Position numbers and translations under genes: made by a program
The notes under the pieces: model-generated
What the model saw: the letters and a program-made list of their open reading frames with translations, nothing else
The model's database searches: none
Told to the model about the DNA's origin: nothing
Shown here: piece after piece, positions 8,020 to 16,885 of the stretch
Layout of the letters: each line of letters begins with the position of its first letter
How positions within the stretch are numbered: the stretch's first letter is position 1
From: Bacillota bacterium
Lineage (GTDB): Bacteria > Bacillota > Clostridia > Christensenellales > SZUA-584
Length of the DNA stretch: 64,000 nucleotides
Reading direction: 5' to 3'
Assembly (NCBI GenBank): GCA_023416745.1
Contig: JAEZHF010000012.1
Span: 8,566 to 72,565 of the forward strand

Positions 8020-10152
8020 TTAGCCTGATACCGCCGCCCCCGCAAACTGACTGTTGTACAGATCAGCGTAGAACCCGTTCTGCGCCATGAGCTGCGCATG
8101 GTTGCCCTGCTCGATGATGCGTCCCTCGTTCATCACCAGTATCATGGACGCGCTGCGTATCGTGGACAGCCGGTGCGCGATCACAAAGTTGGTGCGCCCC
8201 TTCATCAGCGCGATCATCGCATTTTGGATATATGCCTCGGTGCGCGTGTCCACGCTGCTGGTGGCTTCATCGAGTATCAGCACGGACGGATCAGCCAGCA
8301 GCGCCCGCGCGATGGTTATCAGCTGCCGCTGCCCCTGCGATATGTTGGACGCCTCCTCGTTTAAGACCGTGCTGTATCCGTCCGGCAGCGTGCGGATGAA
8401 GTGGTCCGCGTGCGCCATTTTTGCCGCGCGGTAAACCTCCTCGTCCGAAGCATTAGCCCTGCCGTATATGATATTGTCGTATATCGTGCCGCCGAACAGC
8501 CACGTGTCCTGCAACACCATGCCAAACTGTTTGCGCAGGTCCTCGCGCGGCAGTGTGCGAATGTCCACGCCGTCCACCGCTATGACACCCTCATCCACAT
8601 CGTAGAAACGCATCAGCAGGTTCACCTGCGTCGTCTTGCCCGCGCCCGTCGGCCCCACGATAGCCACCACGTCACCCGGCTTTACATCAAGGTTCATATC
8701 CTTGATGATGGTCACGCCCGGGTTGTAACCAAACGACACATGGTCGAACGTCACAGCGCCTCTGGGGAACTCGATCACGTTGTCGTGGCTGTCTGATGGC
8801 ATCTCCTCCTCGTCCAGCACCTCGAACACGCGCTCCGCTGCGGCCACGGTGGACTGCAGCGTGCTAGCGATTTGCGCCACCTGCATCAGCGGCTGCGTGA
8901 ACTGCCGGGAATACTGTATGAACGCCTGCACATCGCCAATGGATATCTGACCGTTTATCACCATGATGCCGCCGATCGCGCAAACGAACACGTACACCAG
9001 ATTGCTCACAAAGTTCATCAGCGGCATCATGATGCCGGAGAGAAACTGCGCCTTCCAGCCCATCGTATACAGCCGCTCGTTGATCTCGTCAAATCTGGCG
9101 ACGCTCTGTGCCTCCTTGCCGAAGGCCTTAACCACGGTGTGCGCGCCGTACATCTCCTCCACGTGCCCGTTGACATGCCCGATCTCCTGCTGCTGCCCCT
9201 TGAAGAACTTCTGTGACCGCTTCACGATGATCTGTATCAACACGAAGCTCATCGGCAACGCCACCAGCGCCACCAGCGTGATCACCCATGAAATGGTGAA
9301 CATCATCACAAGTATGCCCACCAGCATCACCGCAGACGAGATCACCTGCGTCAGCCCCTGCGCCAGCGTGGTTGATATCGTGTCGATGTCGTTGGTCACG
9401 CGGGAGAGTATCTCGCCGTGCGTATGGCTGTCAAAATACTTGAGGGGCAGCCTGCTAAGCTTCTCGTCCACCTGCCGCCGCATGTCGTAAACCACCTGCT
9501 GCGACGTCTTGGCCATCACAAAGTTCATGATGAAGGTGAACAGGCCGCTCACCAGATACAGTCCGATCACCGTCAGCAGTATGACGCCGATCTTCGCGAA
9601 ATCGATACCGCTTTTAAGTGCCTGCAGGTCCTTTTCTACATAATCAAATGCTTTAATATGTTCCGGATTATTTGGATCTGCATATTGCTTTACAGATTCC
9701 AATATCTCTTTCGATGCATTTTCATTCTCCTTTAAATATTCTCTCAACTCAACTAGGGCGTCTTCGGGATTCATCTCTCCACTTTCAGTCAATCCGCTGC
9801 TAAACTGCAATTGCATTTGCGATATTGCTTCCTCGGGCATTATCTTTTTCATATCGGTGAATAAGTTTATGCCAGCATTCATCGGCGCAAACAGCTCCGT
9901 TGTCGCCTGCCCCAGTATTTTAGGCCCGAATATCGAGAACACCGCGCTGCCGATCGCCGTCACCGTCACCAGTATCAGCGCTGCCCTGTGCACCGTCAAA
10001 TATTTCATCAGGCGCTTGAGCCCGCTCTTGAAATCTTTTGGCTTTTCCACCGGCATGCCATGGCCGTGCCCGCCCGGACCATCGGGTCCGCGTCCGCGCC
10101 CTCTGCCCTGCGGCATTCCTTTGCTGCCTGTATCCCTGTTCGTCTCACTCAT
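8020..10152 (-). CDS. ABC exporter half-transporter, catalytically complete subunit
   Basis: 710-residue fused membrane/ATPase half-transporter. After a Gly/Pro/Arg-rich N-terminus come six membrane helices. About 100 extra residues, mostly acidic and helical, sit in the first outer loop (about 95-200). The ATPase has Walker A GPTGAGKTT near 500, signature ISQGQRQ near 604, Walker B LILDEAT with the catalytic Glu, and the H-loop in VIAHRLST. It overlaps the other half-transporter by 4 bases (ATGA). Together they form a heterodimeric type IV exporter (LmrCD/TM287-288 type). The TetR gene before them suggests drug or toxic-compound efflux. Confidence 0.92.
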   Translation of the reverse strand: MSETNRDTGSKGMPQGRGRGRGPDGPGGHGHGMPVEKPKDFKSGLKRLMKYLTVHRAALILVTVTAIGSAVFSIFGPKILGQATTELFAPMNAGINLFTDMKKIMPEEAISQMQLQFSSGLTESGEMNPEDALVELREYLKENENASKEILESVKQYADPNNPEHIKAFDYVEKDLQALKSGIDFAKIGVILLTVIGLYLVSGLFTFIMNFVMAKTSQQVVYDMRRQVDEKLSRLPLKYFDSHTHGEILSRVTNDIDTISTTLAQGLTQVISSAVMLVGILVMMFTISWVITLVALVALPMSFVLIQIIVKRSQKFFKGQQQEIGHVNGHVEEMYGAHTVVKAFGKEAQSVARFDEINERLYTMGWKAQFLSGIMMPLMNFVSNLVYVFVCAIGGIMVINGQISIGDVQAFIQYSRQFTQPLMQVAQIASTLQSTVAAAERVFEVLDEEEMPSDSHDNVIEFPRGAVTFDHVSFGYNPGVTIIKDMNLDVKPGDVVAIVGPTGAGKTTQVNLLMRFYDVDEGVIAVDGVDIRTLPREDLRKQFGMVLQDTWLFGGTIYDNIIYGRANASDEEVYRAAKMAHADHFIRTLPDGYSTVLNEEASNISQGQRQLITIARALLADPSVLILDEATSSVDTRTEAYIQNAMIALMKGRTNFVIAHRLSTIRSASMILVMNEGRIIEQGNHAQLMAQNGFYADLYNSQFAGAAVSG

Positions 10153-11876
10153 GCCAGTTCCTCCACACTCAACTGCGACGACACGATCTCCCGATATGTC
10201 TCGCAGCTGCCCATCAATTCCAGATGCTGGCCCTGCCCGGCCACCCTGCCTTCATCCAATACGATGATGTTGTCCGCGCTCATCACGGTGCTCACGCGCT
10301 GCGCGACGATGATAACCGTCGCGTCCGTGGTGTCGGCAGCCAGTGCCTGCCGTAGCTTTAAGTCCGTCTTAAAATCGAGCGCCGAAAAGCTGTCGTCGAA
10401 GATGTAAACCTCCGGTTTTCTGACGAGCGCCCGCGCAATGGACAGCCGCTGTTTCTGCCCGCCCGAGAAGTTAGTGCCATCCTGCGACACCGGTGCCTCA
10501 ATGCCCTCCTCCAAACCGGATACGAATTCCTCCGCTTGTGCGGTGCGCAGCGCGGTCAAAATTTCCTCGTCCGTTGCGTCCTCTTTGCCGTAGCGGATGT
10601 TGCCAGCCACGGTACCGCTCACCAGACTCACCTTCTGCGGTACGAAACCGATGCGCTCACGCAGTATGTTCTGCGGATAGTCCTTCACGTCCACGCCGTC
10701 CAGCAGCACCCGTCCTTTTGTGGCGTCATAAAACCGGGGAATCAACTTCACCAGCGTCGATTTACCCGAGCCCGTGCTGCCGATGATGGCCGTCACCTCG
10801 CCCGGCTTAGCGGTAAACGATATGCCGGATATCGCCGGTTCCTGTGCGCCGTGGTAGCAAAAGCTCACGTCCTCAAACGCCACATGCCCTTTTATCTCAG
10901 TCTTGGGCGCCTGGTCCGTGCTGTCTGTCACGCTGGGCTGCAGCGCGAAAATCTCATTGATGCGCTCGGCGGACGCCTGCGCCCGGGGCAGCATCACAAA
11001 CATCATCGTCGCCATGATCAGTGCAAACATCACCTGCATCACGTACTGCTGGAAAGCCATCAGGTCGCCCACCTGCGTCGCTCCCGTTTCAACCAGCTGC
11101 CCGCCAAACCACAGCACCGCCACCGTCGCTAGGTTCAGCACCACCATGATGGCCGGAAACATCAGGCTCATCCAGCGGTGCGCGGTGATGGATGTATTGG
11201 TCAGATCGGTGTTGGCCCCGTCAAACCGCTCCTGCTCATAGTCCGTCTTGTTAAAAGCCCGGATCACGCGGATGCCCGTCAGATTCTCACGCAGCACCAG
11301 GTTCACCCGATCGATTTTTTTCTGCAGCGACTTAAACAGCGGTATCACCTTGAGCGCAATCGCCAATATCACCGCGGACATCAGCACGATGATGGCCACG
11401 ATCAGCCATGAAAGTCCCGCGTCCTTCTGCAGCGCCATCACAATGCCGCCTGCCGCCGTGATGGGCGCGGCCAGCAGCATCGAGAGTATCATCATCATCA
11501 CGTTCATGATCTGCGTTACATCGTTGGTGGACCGCGTGATCAGCGACGCTGTGCCGATTTTGTCAAACTCGTTCAGCGAGTAGCCTTCTACCGTCTTGAA
11601 TATGTTCCGCCTTAAATCCCTCGCAAAACCGACTGCAGTCTGTGCCGAATACAGCCGCGCGATCACCGTGCAGACCGTAACAACCAGCGTAAAACCCAGC
11701 ATTACAAGCCCGATCTGAATGATAAAGCTGATATCCTTGGCAACAACGCCTTTGTTGACGATGTCGGACATCAGATTGGGCAGGTAAAGTTGGGAGAGTG
11801 CCTGAACAGTGGTCATTAACACCACAACGACTGCCTGCCAGCTGTACGGTTTTAAAAATTTCAGCAGCTTGCCCAT
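10149..11876 (-). CDS. ABC exporter half-transporter, degenerate-site subunit
   Basis: 575 residues with six membrane helices and an ATPase domain. Walker A is GSTGSGKST near 367 and the signature FSGGQKQR is canonical. Walker B reads YIFDDS, so the catalytic Glu is Asp, and the H-loop reads IVAQRVST, so the switch His is Gln. This pattern marks the non-hydrolysing partner of heterodimeric exporters, so it should pair with the 710-residue subunit whose start it overlaps. It begins 27 bases after the TetR gene, in the same operon. Confidence 0.92.
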   Translation of the reverse strand: MGKLLKFLKPYSWQAVVVVLMTTVQALSQLYLPNLMSDIVNKGVVAKDISFIIQIGLVMLGFTLVVTVCTVIARLYSAQTAVGFARDLRRNIFKTVEGYSLNEFDKIGTASLITRSTNDVTQIMNVMMMILSMLLAAPITAAGGIVMALQKDAGLSWLIVAIIVLMSAVILAIALKVIPLFKSLQKKIDRVNLVLRENLTGIRVIRAFNKTDYEQERFDGANTDLTNTSITAHRWMSLMFPAIMVVLNLATVAVLWFGGQLVETGATQVGDLMAFQQYVMQVMFALIMATMMFVMLPRAQASAERINEIFALQPSVTDSTDQAPKTEIKGHVAFEDVSFCYHGAQEPAISGISFTAKPGEVTAIIGSTGSGKSTLVKLIPRFYDATKGRVLLDGVDVKDYPQNILRERIGFVPQKVSLVSGTVAGNIRYGKEDATDEEILTALRTAQAEEFVSGLEEGIEAPVSQDGTNFSGGQKQRLSIARALVRKPEVYIFDDSFSALDFKTDLKLRQALAADTTDATVIIVAQRVSTVMSADNIIVLDEGRVAGQGQHLELMGSCETYREIVSSQLSVEELA

Positions 11877-11903
11877 ATCGTTTCCTTCCTTACAATTTAA
11901 AAT

Positions 11904-12467
11904 TTATTTCTCCAGTATGCTGATGATGTTATCCAGCATCCAGTCAAAATACCTGTCGTCCTTTTCCTCCGGCTGATGCCCGAACATCCCTCTGAAAAAA
12001 TGGCCGAAAATATTCGTGGTATACAGCTTCAGCGCCATTTCGGGTTCAGCGTTCAAATGCCCTGCTTCTTTCATCGCAGTAAAATATCTCAACAGGCTGT
12101 TGGTGGCATGCTGTTCGTTCTTTCGCGCATCCCGCTCCGGGCCGGATTCGCGAAATTTATCCCGCATAACCATCTTGATCAGCGAAGCGTTCATTTTGTA
12201 CGTATTCAGAAAATCATAAGCAATATGCTTCAAATCCATCCTCAAATCATACACCACGCCGTTTTTCAGATAATCGTCGATGGCATACGGATGGAAGCAG
12301 CTGTGCAGCGTTTCGTTGAACAGGCCGCGCTTGGATTCGAAATGCCGAAACAGCGTCACTTCGGAAATACCCGCCCGCGCTGCAATCTCTCTTGTCGTCG
12401 CTGCCGCAAAACCCTTTTCCTCAAACAACTCGCGCGCTGCCGCCATTATCTTCTCTTTTGTGCCCAT
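11904..12467 (-). CDS. TetR/AcrR family transcriptional regulator
   Basis: 187 residues from ATG 12467, chosen for the GGGGAGGGG ribosome site immediately upstream. An in-frame ATG at 12500 would place that purine tract inside the gene. The N-terminal helix-turn-helix reads AAARELFEEKGFAAATTREIAARAGIS, split here by the turn at AATTREI, followed by LFRHFESK. The C-terminal ligand domain is divergent. A perfect-arm inverted repeat lies 53 bases upstream. It is the first gene of the operon with the two half-transporters, so it likely represses itself and the exporter and is released by an exported ligand. Confidence 0.9.
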   Translation of the reverse strand: MGTKEKIMAAARELFEEKGFAAATTREIAARAGISEVTLFRHFESKRGLFNETLHSCFHPYAIDDYLKNGVVYDLRMDLKHIAYDFLNTYKMNASLIKMVMRDKFRESGPERDARKNEQHATNSLLRYFTAMKEAGHLNAEPEMALKLYTTNIFGHFFRGMFGHQPEEKDDRYFDWMLDNIISILEK

Positions 12468-12519
12468 TTCCCCTCCCCCAATCATTCCAACCGCCGGCAT
12501 TTGCCGCAGAGGCTGATGT

Positions 12520-12537
12520 TAAGTAAGTGCTTACTTA
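12520..12537. promoter_or_regulatory. Likely TetR operator
   Basis: Inverted repeat TAAGTAAG (12520-12527), TG, CTTACTTA (12530-12537), with arms complementary over all eight positions. Size and form are typical of TetR-family operators. It lies in the promoter region of the regulator. Confidence 0.75.
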
Positions 12538-12770
12538 CATTACGCCAGTTTTTTTGATCGTCAACAGGTACGGGAAATGTTCACATTTTATTCAACAAAT
12601 CTTCTCCTTTATTTCAGACCATCAACACTCATCGATTATTGCACCAATTGCCGCCAGACTTTATAATAAAGCAGACAAATATTATGGCGTTGTGCCGGCG
12701 GCGTATTGACAGTTTTATTATTTGAGTCACCCATGCCACCAATGCCGGAGAGATGTTTTAAGCCAAACGA

Positions 12771-13139
12771 ATGAAAAGATTACTGACCAGAGCGGATATC
12801 ATACTCTTTATACTGCTGATCACCATTGCGGTGGCAGGCATTTTTGCCATGTCGGGTGCCGGTGCGGCGGGCGATACCGCCGTGGTGCGCCTCAGCGGCA
12901 ATGTCATGAGGCGCGTGGACCTTGGCGTTGATCAGTCTTTCTGGGTGGGTGACGTGCAGCTGCAGGTCAAAGACGGTGCCATTGCGTTCATCGAATCGGA
13001 CTGCCCCGGCAAGGAGTGTATCCACGCCGGCTGGATGAAGAGCCCCGGCTCCAGCGCGGCCTGCCTGCCCAACCAGGTGTCCGTCACCATAGAAGGGTCT
13101 GCTAACGCCCGGCAGGAGGTGGACACCGTTGCGGAATAA
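12771..13139 (+). CDS. NusG domain II-containing membrane-anchored protein
   Basis: 122 residues: a single N-terminal membrane anchor (about 10-30) and an outer domain with the NusG-II pattern. The conserved cysteine segment is ESDCPGKECIHAGW, and CLPN follows. Such proteins are routinely next to Gx-transporter/HepS-I genes, as here: the next gene overlaps by 11 bases. Function is not established; the two Cys-containing motifs could bind a metal or form disulfides. The ribosome site is weak. Confidence 0.85.
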   Translation: MKRLLTRADIILFILLITIAVAGIFAMSGAGAAGDTAVVRLSGNVMRRVDLGVDQSFWVGDVQLQVKDGAIAFIESDCPGKECIHAGWMKSPGSSAACLPNQVSVTIEGSANARQEVDTVAE

Positions 13140-13698
13140 CAGTATGCCCGCCCGCCGTATCGCCACCCTCTCCGCGCTGCTCGCCATATCGCTGGTTCTC
13201 GCCATTGTGGAAAACATGCTGGGCGCGTTGGTGCCGCTGCCCATCCCCGGCGTCAAGCTGGGCCTCGCCAATATCATTTCGATGTTTATACTGACGTACT
13301 TTTCGGTGCCTTCGGCGCTGGTCGTCGGGCTGCTGCGCACATTCCTCGCGGCGCTGTTCTCAGGCGGCCTTGGCATGTTCCTTTACTCCGCGCCCGGCGC
13401 GCTGCTCAGCATACTTGCGATGGCAGCGGCTTTGCGCGGAATCCGGGCGCTCAGCCTCATCGGCGTCTCGATGATGGGTGCCGTCATGCATAACCTGTCG
13501 CAGGTGTGTGTCGCTGTGCTGCTGACGGGCGAGGCCAACCTGTTCTACTACGCGTTCGTGCTGATCGCCGTGGGCGCGGTGTCCGGCACCATTACCGGCA
13601 TCGTTGCGCGCACCACGTTTACCCGCGCGGCCGGGGCATTGAATATCAAAGAGCGCGTGTGGCATAAACTACAACCAAACCAGGGAGGTGCCGTATGA
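13129..13698 (+). CDS. Gx transporter / heptaprenyl diphosphate synthase component I-like membrane protein
   Basis: 189 residues with about five membrane helices. It starts at TTG 13129: AGGAGGT (13114-13120) lies exactly 8 bases upstream, inside the end of the NusG-II gene. Motifs GVKLGLANI and LYSAPGALLS match the family annotated as HepS component I or ECF-like Gx transporter. In that family it may supply isoprenoid or quinone precursors or a vitamin. Role here is inferred only. It overlaps the next gene by 4 bases, which makes a three-gene coupled unit. Confidence 0.85.
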   Translation: MRNNSMPARRIATLSALLAISLVLAIVENMLGALVPLPIPGVKLGLANIISMFILTYFSVPSALVVGLLRTFLAALFSGGLGMFLYSAPGALLSILAMAAALRGIRALSLIGVSMMGAVMHNLSQVCVAVLLTGEANLFYYAFVLIAVGAVSGTITGIVARTTFTRAAGALNIKERVWHKLQPNQGGAV

Positions 13699-14387
13699 TC
13701 TATCCGTATTTTTATTGGGACTGGACGATGCTGCTTTTGATTCCCGGTATCATTGTGGCCATCTGGGCGCAGTCAAAAGTGAACCGCGCTTATAATACCT
13801 ATTCCAAAATGCCTGTGACGAGCGGCATCACCGGACGAGAAATGGCGTCGCGCATACTGTACGCCAGCGGCCTGCAGCACGTGCAGATTAACGCGCAGCA
13901 GGGCATGCTGAGTGACAATTACAACCCGTTGAAGCGAACACTCAACCTGTCGCAGAACAACTACGCAGGCAGCTCGGTGGCTGCCGTGGCAATCGCCGCG
14001 CACGAATCCGGTCATGCCCTGCAGCATGGCTCAGGCTACTTTCCGCTGCGCATCCGCAGCCTGCTCGCGCCCGTCGTCAGCTTCGCATCCTATCTGCTGT
14101 GGCCGCTGCTAATATTCGGTTTACTTCTGGGTTACTCGAACATCATCTTCATTGTGGTTTACATCTTCCTCGGTATATTCGTGTTCCAGGTGATCACGCT
14201 GCCGGTGGAATACAACGCGTCTCGCCGCGCATTGGCCGCGCTCTCAGCACAGAACCTGCTGACGGACGAAGAGCTTTTCGGCGCACGCAAAATGCTCAAT
14301 GCCGCCGCGCTCACCTATGTGGCCGCTACGCTGGTCGCACTGCTCAACGTGCTGCGTTTCGCAATGCTGTCAAACCGTCGCCGGTAA
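13695..14387 (+). CDS. YugP-like membrane zinc metallopeptidase
   Basis: 230 residues. An N-terminal membrane segment (about 10-26), then the zinc motif AHESGHALQH near residues 103-112, and two further spans (about 128-165 and 205-225). The sequence VEYNASRRALA carries the downstream third ligand region of this family (Zn-peptidase 2, B. subtilis YugP type). Homologues are membrane-bound proteases of unknown substrate. It overlaps the Gx-transporter gene by 4 bases, with GGGAGG as ribosome site. Confidence 0.9.
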   Translation: MIYPYFYWDWTMLLLIPGIIVAIWAQSKVNRAYNTYSKMPVTSGITGREMASRILYASGLQHVQINAQQGMLSDNYNPLKRTLNLSQNNYAGSSVAAVAIAAHESGHALQHGSGYFPLRIRSLLAPVVSFASYLLWPLLIFGLLLGYSNIIFIVVYIFLGIFVFQVITLPVEYNASRRALAALSAQNLLTDEELFGARKMLNAAALTYVAATLVALLNVLRFAMLSNRRR

Positions 14388-14687
14388 TTCGCAAAAGGTG
14401 CCATACGCTGATTAGTACCCGTTGATTAGCCCAAACGTAATGCGCATTTTCCGCACCACCAAAGCCTAAATTTATGTTACAGCTCTCTCCGTTCCGTTTT
14501 GTGTCTCATAATCTGTATCAATCTCTCCCATTTACTCCGCACAAACTCTCAATTCCGACTTTTGCTATTGTGCATCGCATTGCCATTTACTATAATAGTG
14601 CTGTTGGTGTTTTATCAACCCGATACAAAACTGTCGCGCCCGTCTTCTGACAGGGCGGCGGGCGGTTATAATATGAGGAGGAGTTTT
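14388..14687. other. Intergenic region before transketolase
   Basis: 300 bases without a gene. The only signals I see are the promoter at 14568-14596 and, near the end, a G-rich stretch followed by a second TATAAT-like box (TTATAAT, about 14666-14672). The DNA is more pyrimidine-rich than its surroundings. Confidence 0.6.
14568..14596 (+). promoter_or_regulatory. Promoter of transketolase
   Basis: TTGTGC (14568-14573), 17 bases, TATAAT (14591-14596), about 90 bases before the start codon. Confidence 0.65.
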
Positions 14688-16670
14688 ATGAACAATATCG
14701 ACAGGCTGTCCATCAACACTGTACGCCTGCTTTCTGCGGAAGGTGTCCAGAAGGCCAACAGCGGTCATCCGGGCCTGCCGCTGGGCGCAGCGCCGATGGC
14801 ATACACGCTCTGGGCGCGGCATCTGAAGCACAATCCCAAGAACCCCAAATGGCCGGACAGGGACCGCTTTGTGCTCTCAGCAGGCCACGGCTCCATGCTG
14901 CTGTATTCGCTGCTGCACGTGTTCGGTTACGGCGTCACCCTTGATGACCTGAAAAGTTTCCGTCAATATGGCTCCGGCGCGGCCGGCCATCCGGAATACG
15001 GCCACCTGCCTGGAATCGAAACCACCACCGGCCCCTTGGGTCAGGGCATCGCGAACGCCGTGGGCATGGCGATGGCCGAGGCGCATCTGGCCGCCATGTT
15101 CAACAAGGACGGTTATAATGTCGTTGATCATTACACCTATACGCTGTCGGGAGACGGCTGCCTGATGGAGGGCGTCGCGTCCGAAGCCTGCTCGCTGGCC
15201 GGCACCCTGAAGCTGGGCAAGCTCATATTGCTGTACGACCGCAACAAGATTACGATAGAGGGCGAAACGGACTTCGCGTTCGACGAAGACGTGGCCAAGC
15301 GCTTCGAAGCCTACGGCTGGCAGGTGCTGCACGTCGGCGACGGCAACGAAGATGTCGGCCAGATCAACAAGGCCATATCGATGGCCAAGGCTGAAAAAGA
15401 AAAGCCGTCCATCATCATCATCAAAACGGATATCGGCTACGGCTGCCCGCCGGTGCAGGGCAAGGCATCCTGCCACGGCTCCCCGCTGGGCGACGACAAC
15501 ATCACGCTGCTCAAGAAAACGCTCGGCTGGGAATTTGAAGGCAGCTTTTTCGTTCCGGATGAAGTAAAAGCGGCAGCAGCCGAGCGTCAGAAAGCCTACG
15601 ACGCGGAGGAAGAAAAGTGGAACCAGCTGTTCGCGGCATACCGCAAGGCCTTCCCCGACATGGCGGCGCTGTGGGACAAGTGCTTCAACCCTGTGGACAG
15701 CAGCGTTCTGTCCGACCCGTCGCTATATGAGTTCGACAAGCCGCTGGCCACGCGTCAGTCTTCCGGTATCGTACTGAACAAACTGGCAGATAAGCTGCCC
15801 GGCCTGTTCGGCGGCAGTGCGGACTTAGGTCCGTCCAACAACTCGGTTCTCAAGGGCAAGGCGTATTTCTCCGCCGAAACGCCCGAAGGCCCGAATATTC
15901 ACTATGGCATCCGCGAGTTCGCGATGGCGGCCATCGCCAACGGTCAGGCGCTGCACGGCGGCATCATACCGTATGTGGCCACATTCTTCGTGTTCACGGA
16001 CTACCTGAAAAATGCGGTCCGCATGTCCGCGCTGATGGGTCTGCCGGTGATTTACGTGATGACACACGACTCCATTGGTGTCGGTGAAGACGGCCCCACC
16101 CACCAGCCCATCGAGCAGCTGGCCTGCATGCGCGCCACGCCAAACACTTACATGTGGCGTCCGGCGGACTCCAAAGAGACCGCTGCAGCCTATATATTCG
16201 CGCTCAGGGCCAAGGGCCCGTCCGTCATTGCGCTCACCCGCCAGACGCTGCCACTGTACGGTGAAACGGGTGAAGCGGCTCTGAAGGGCGCTTACGTACT
16301 CAAGGACTTCGGCGCAGACCCCAAGGTCATCCTCATCGGCACGGGCAGCGAAGTCGAGCAGTGCGTTGAGGCGGCGCAGAAGCTGTTTGAAGAAGGCATT
16401 TCTGCGCGCGTCGTTTCCATGCCGTGTATGGACCTGTTCGAAGAACAGGACGAGGCTTACAAGCAGAGCGTGCTGCCGGATTCCATCGACCGCCGCGTCG
16501 TTGTGGAAGCGGGCGCATCCTTTGGCTGGCACAAATACGCCGGCCCCAAGGGCGAGATCATCGCGCTGGACCACTTCGGTGCTTCCGGCCCCGCCAGCAA
16601 GCTTTTCAAAGCGTTTGGTTTCACTGCGGACAACGTGGTCGCCCAAGTCAAAGCGTCCCTTGCGAAATAG
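14688..16670 (+). CDS. tkt: Transketolase
   Basis: 660-residue thiamine-diphosphate enzyme that moves two-carbon units between sugar phosphates in the pentose-phosphate pathway. The start at ATG 14688 follows GAGGAGGAG; the frame is open further upstream but has no ribosome site there. Key motifs are NSGHPGLPLG with the active-site His (about 24-33), the TPP-binding GDGCLMEG near 155, and the pyrimidine domain with IREFAM and DSIGVGEDGPTHQP. Length and domain order are canonical. It links to the arabinose and rhamnose modules through pentose phosphates. Confidence 0.97.
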   Translation: MNNIDRLSINTVRLLSAEGVQKANSGHPGLPLGAAPMAYTLWARHLKHNPKNPKWPDRDRFVLSAGHGSMLLYSLLHVFGYGVTLDDLKSFRQYGSGAAGHPEYGHLPGIETTTGPLGQGIANAVGMAMAEAHLAAMFNKDGYNVVDHYTYTLSGDGCLMEGVASEACSLAGTLKLGKLILLYDRNKITIEGETDFAFDEDVAKRFEAYGWQVLHVGDGNEDVGQINKAISMAKAEKEKPSIIIIKTDIGYGCPPVQGKASCHGSPLGDDNITLLKKTLGWEFEGSFFVPDEVKAAAAERQKAYDAEEEKWNQLFAAYRKAFPDMAALWDKCFNPVDSSVLSDPSLYEFDKPLATRQSSGIVLNKLADKLPGLFGGSADLGPSNNSVLKGKAYFSAETPEGPNIHYGIREFAMAAIANGQALHGGIIPYVATFFVFTDYLKNAVRMSALMGLPVIYVMTHDSIGVGEDGPTHQPIEQLACMRATPNTYMWRPADSKETAAAYIFALRAKGPSVIALTRQTLPLYGETGEAALKGAYVLKDFGADPKVILIGTGSEVEQCVEAAQKLFEEGISARVVSMPCMDLFEEQDEAYKQSVLPDSIDRRVVVEAGASFGWHKYAGPKGEIIALDHFGASGPASKLFKAFGFTADNVVAQVKASLAK

Positions 16671-16686
16671 ACCCAACTGACACGTC

Positions 16687-16722
16687 AAAGGCCGGATCAG
16701 ACAAGCCGATCCGGCCTTTTTT
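16687..16722 (+). terminator. Terminator after transketolase
   Basis: Arms AAAGGCCGGATC (16687-16698) and GATCCGGCC (16708-16716), then a T run on the plus strand. It has the same core as the terminator at 16814-16847. Confidence 0.9.
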
Positions 16723-16813
16723 GTTCTCAAAAATACCGACCCCTCAAGGGAAAGGTGCTCCGGAGGAGCGGATAGAGCGGGGCGTATGTCGCAGTCTCCC
16801 GAACAGCAATGAC

Positions 16814-16847
16814 ATAAAAAGCCGGATCAGAATCCCGATCCGGCTTG
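16814..16847 (-). terminator. Terminator of the sodium:solute symporter
   Basis: Arms AAGCCGGATC (16819-16828) and GATCCGGCTT (16837-16846). T-run on the minus strand (TTTTTATG). Confidence 0.85.
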
Positions 16848-16885
16848 CACTAATCATTATAAATTACCGTTAGCCCGCTGGCCGC

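Noticed and set aside
14666..14687. Second TATAAT as the main transketolase promoter
   Set aside because: It lies too close to the ribosome site for a normal leader and lacks a -35 box; the promoter at 14568-14596 is better.
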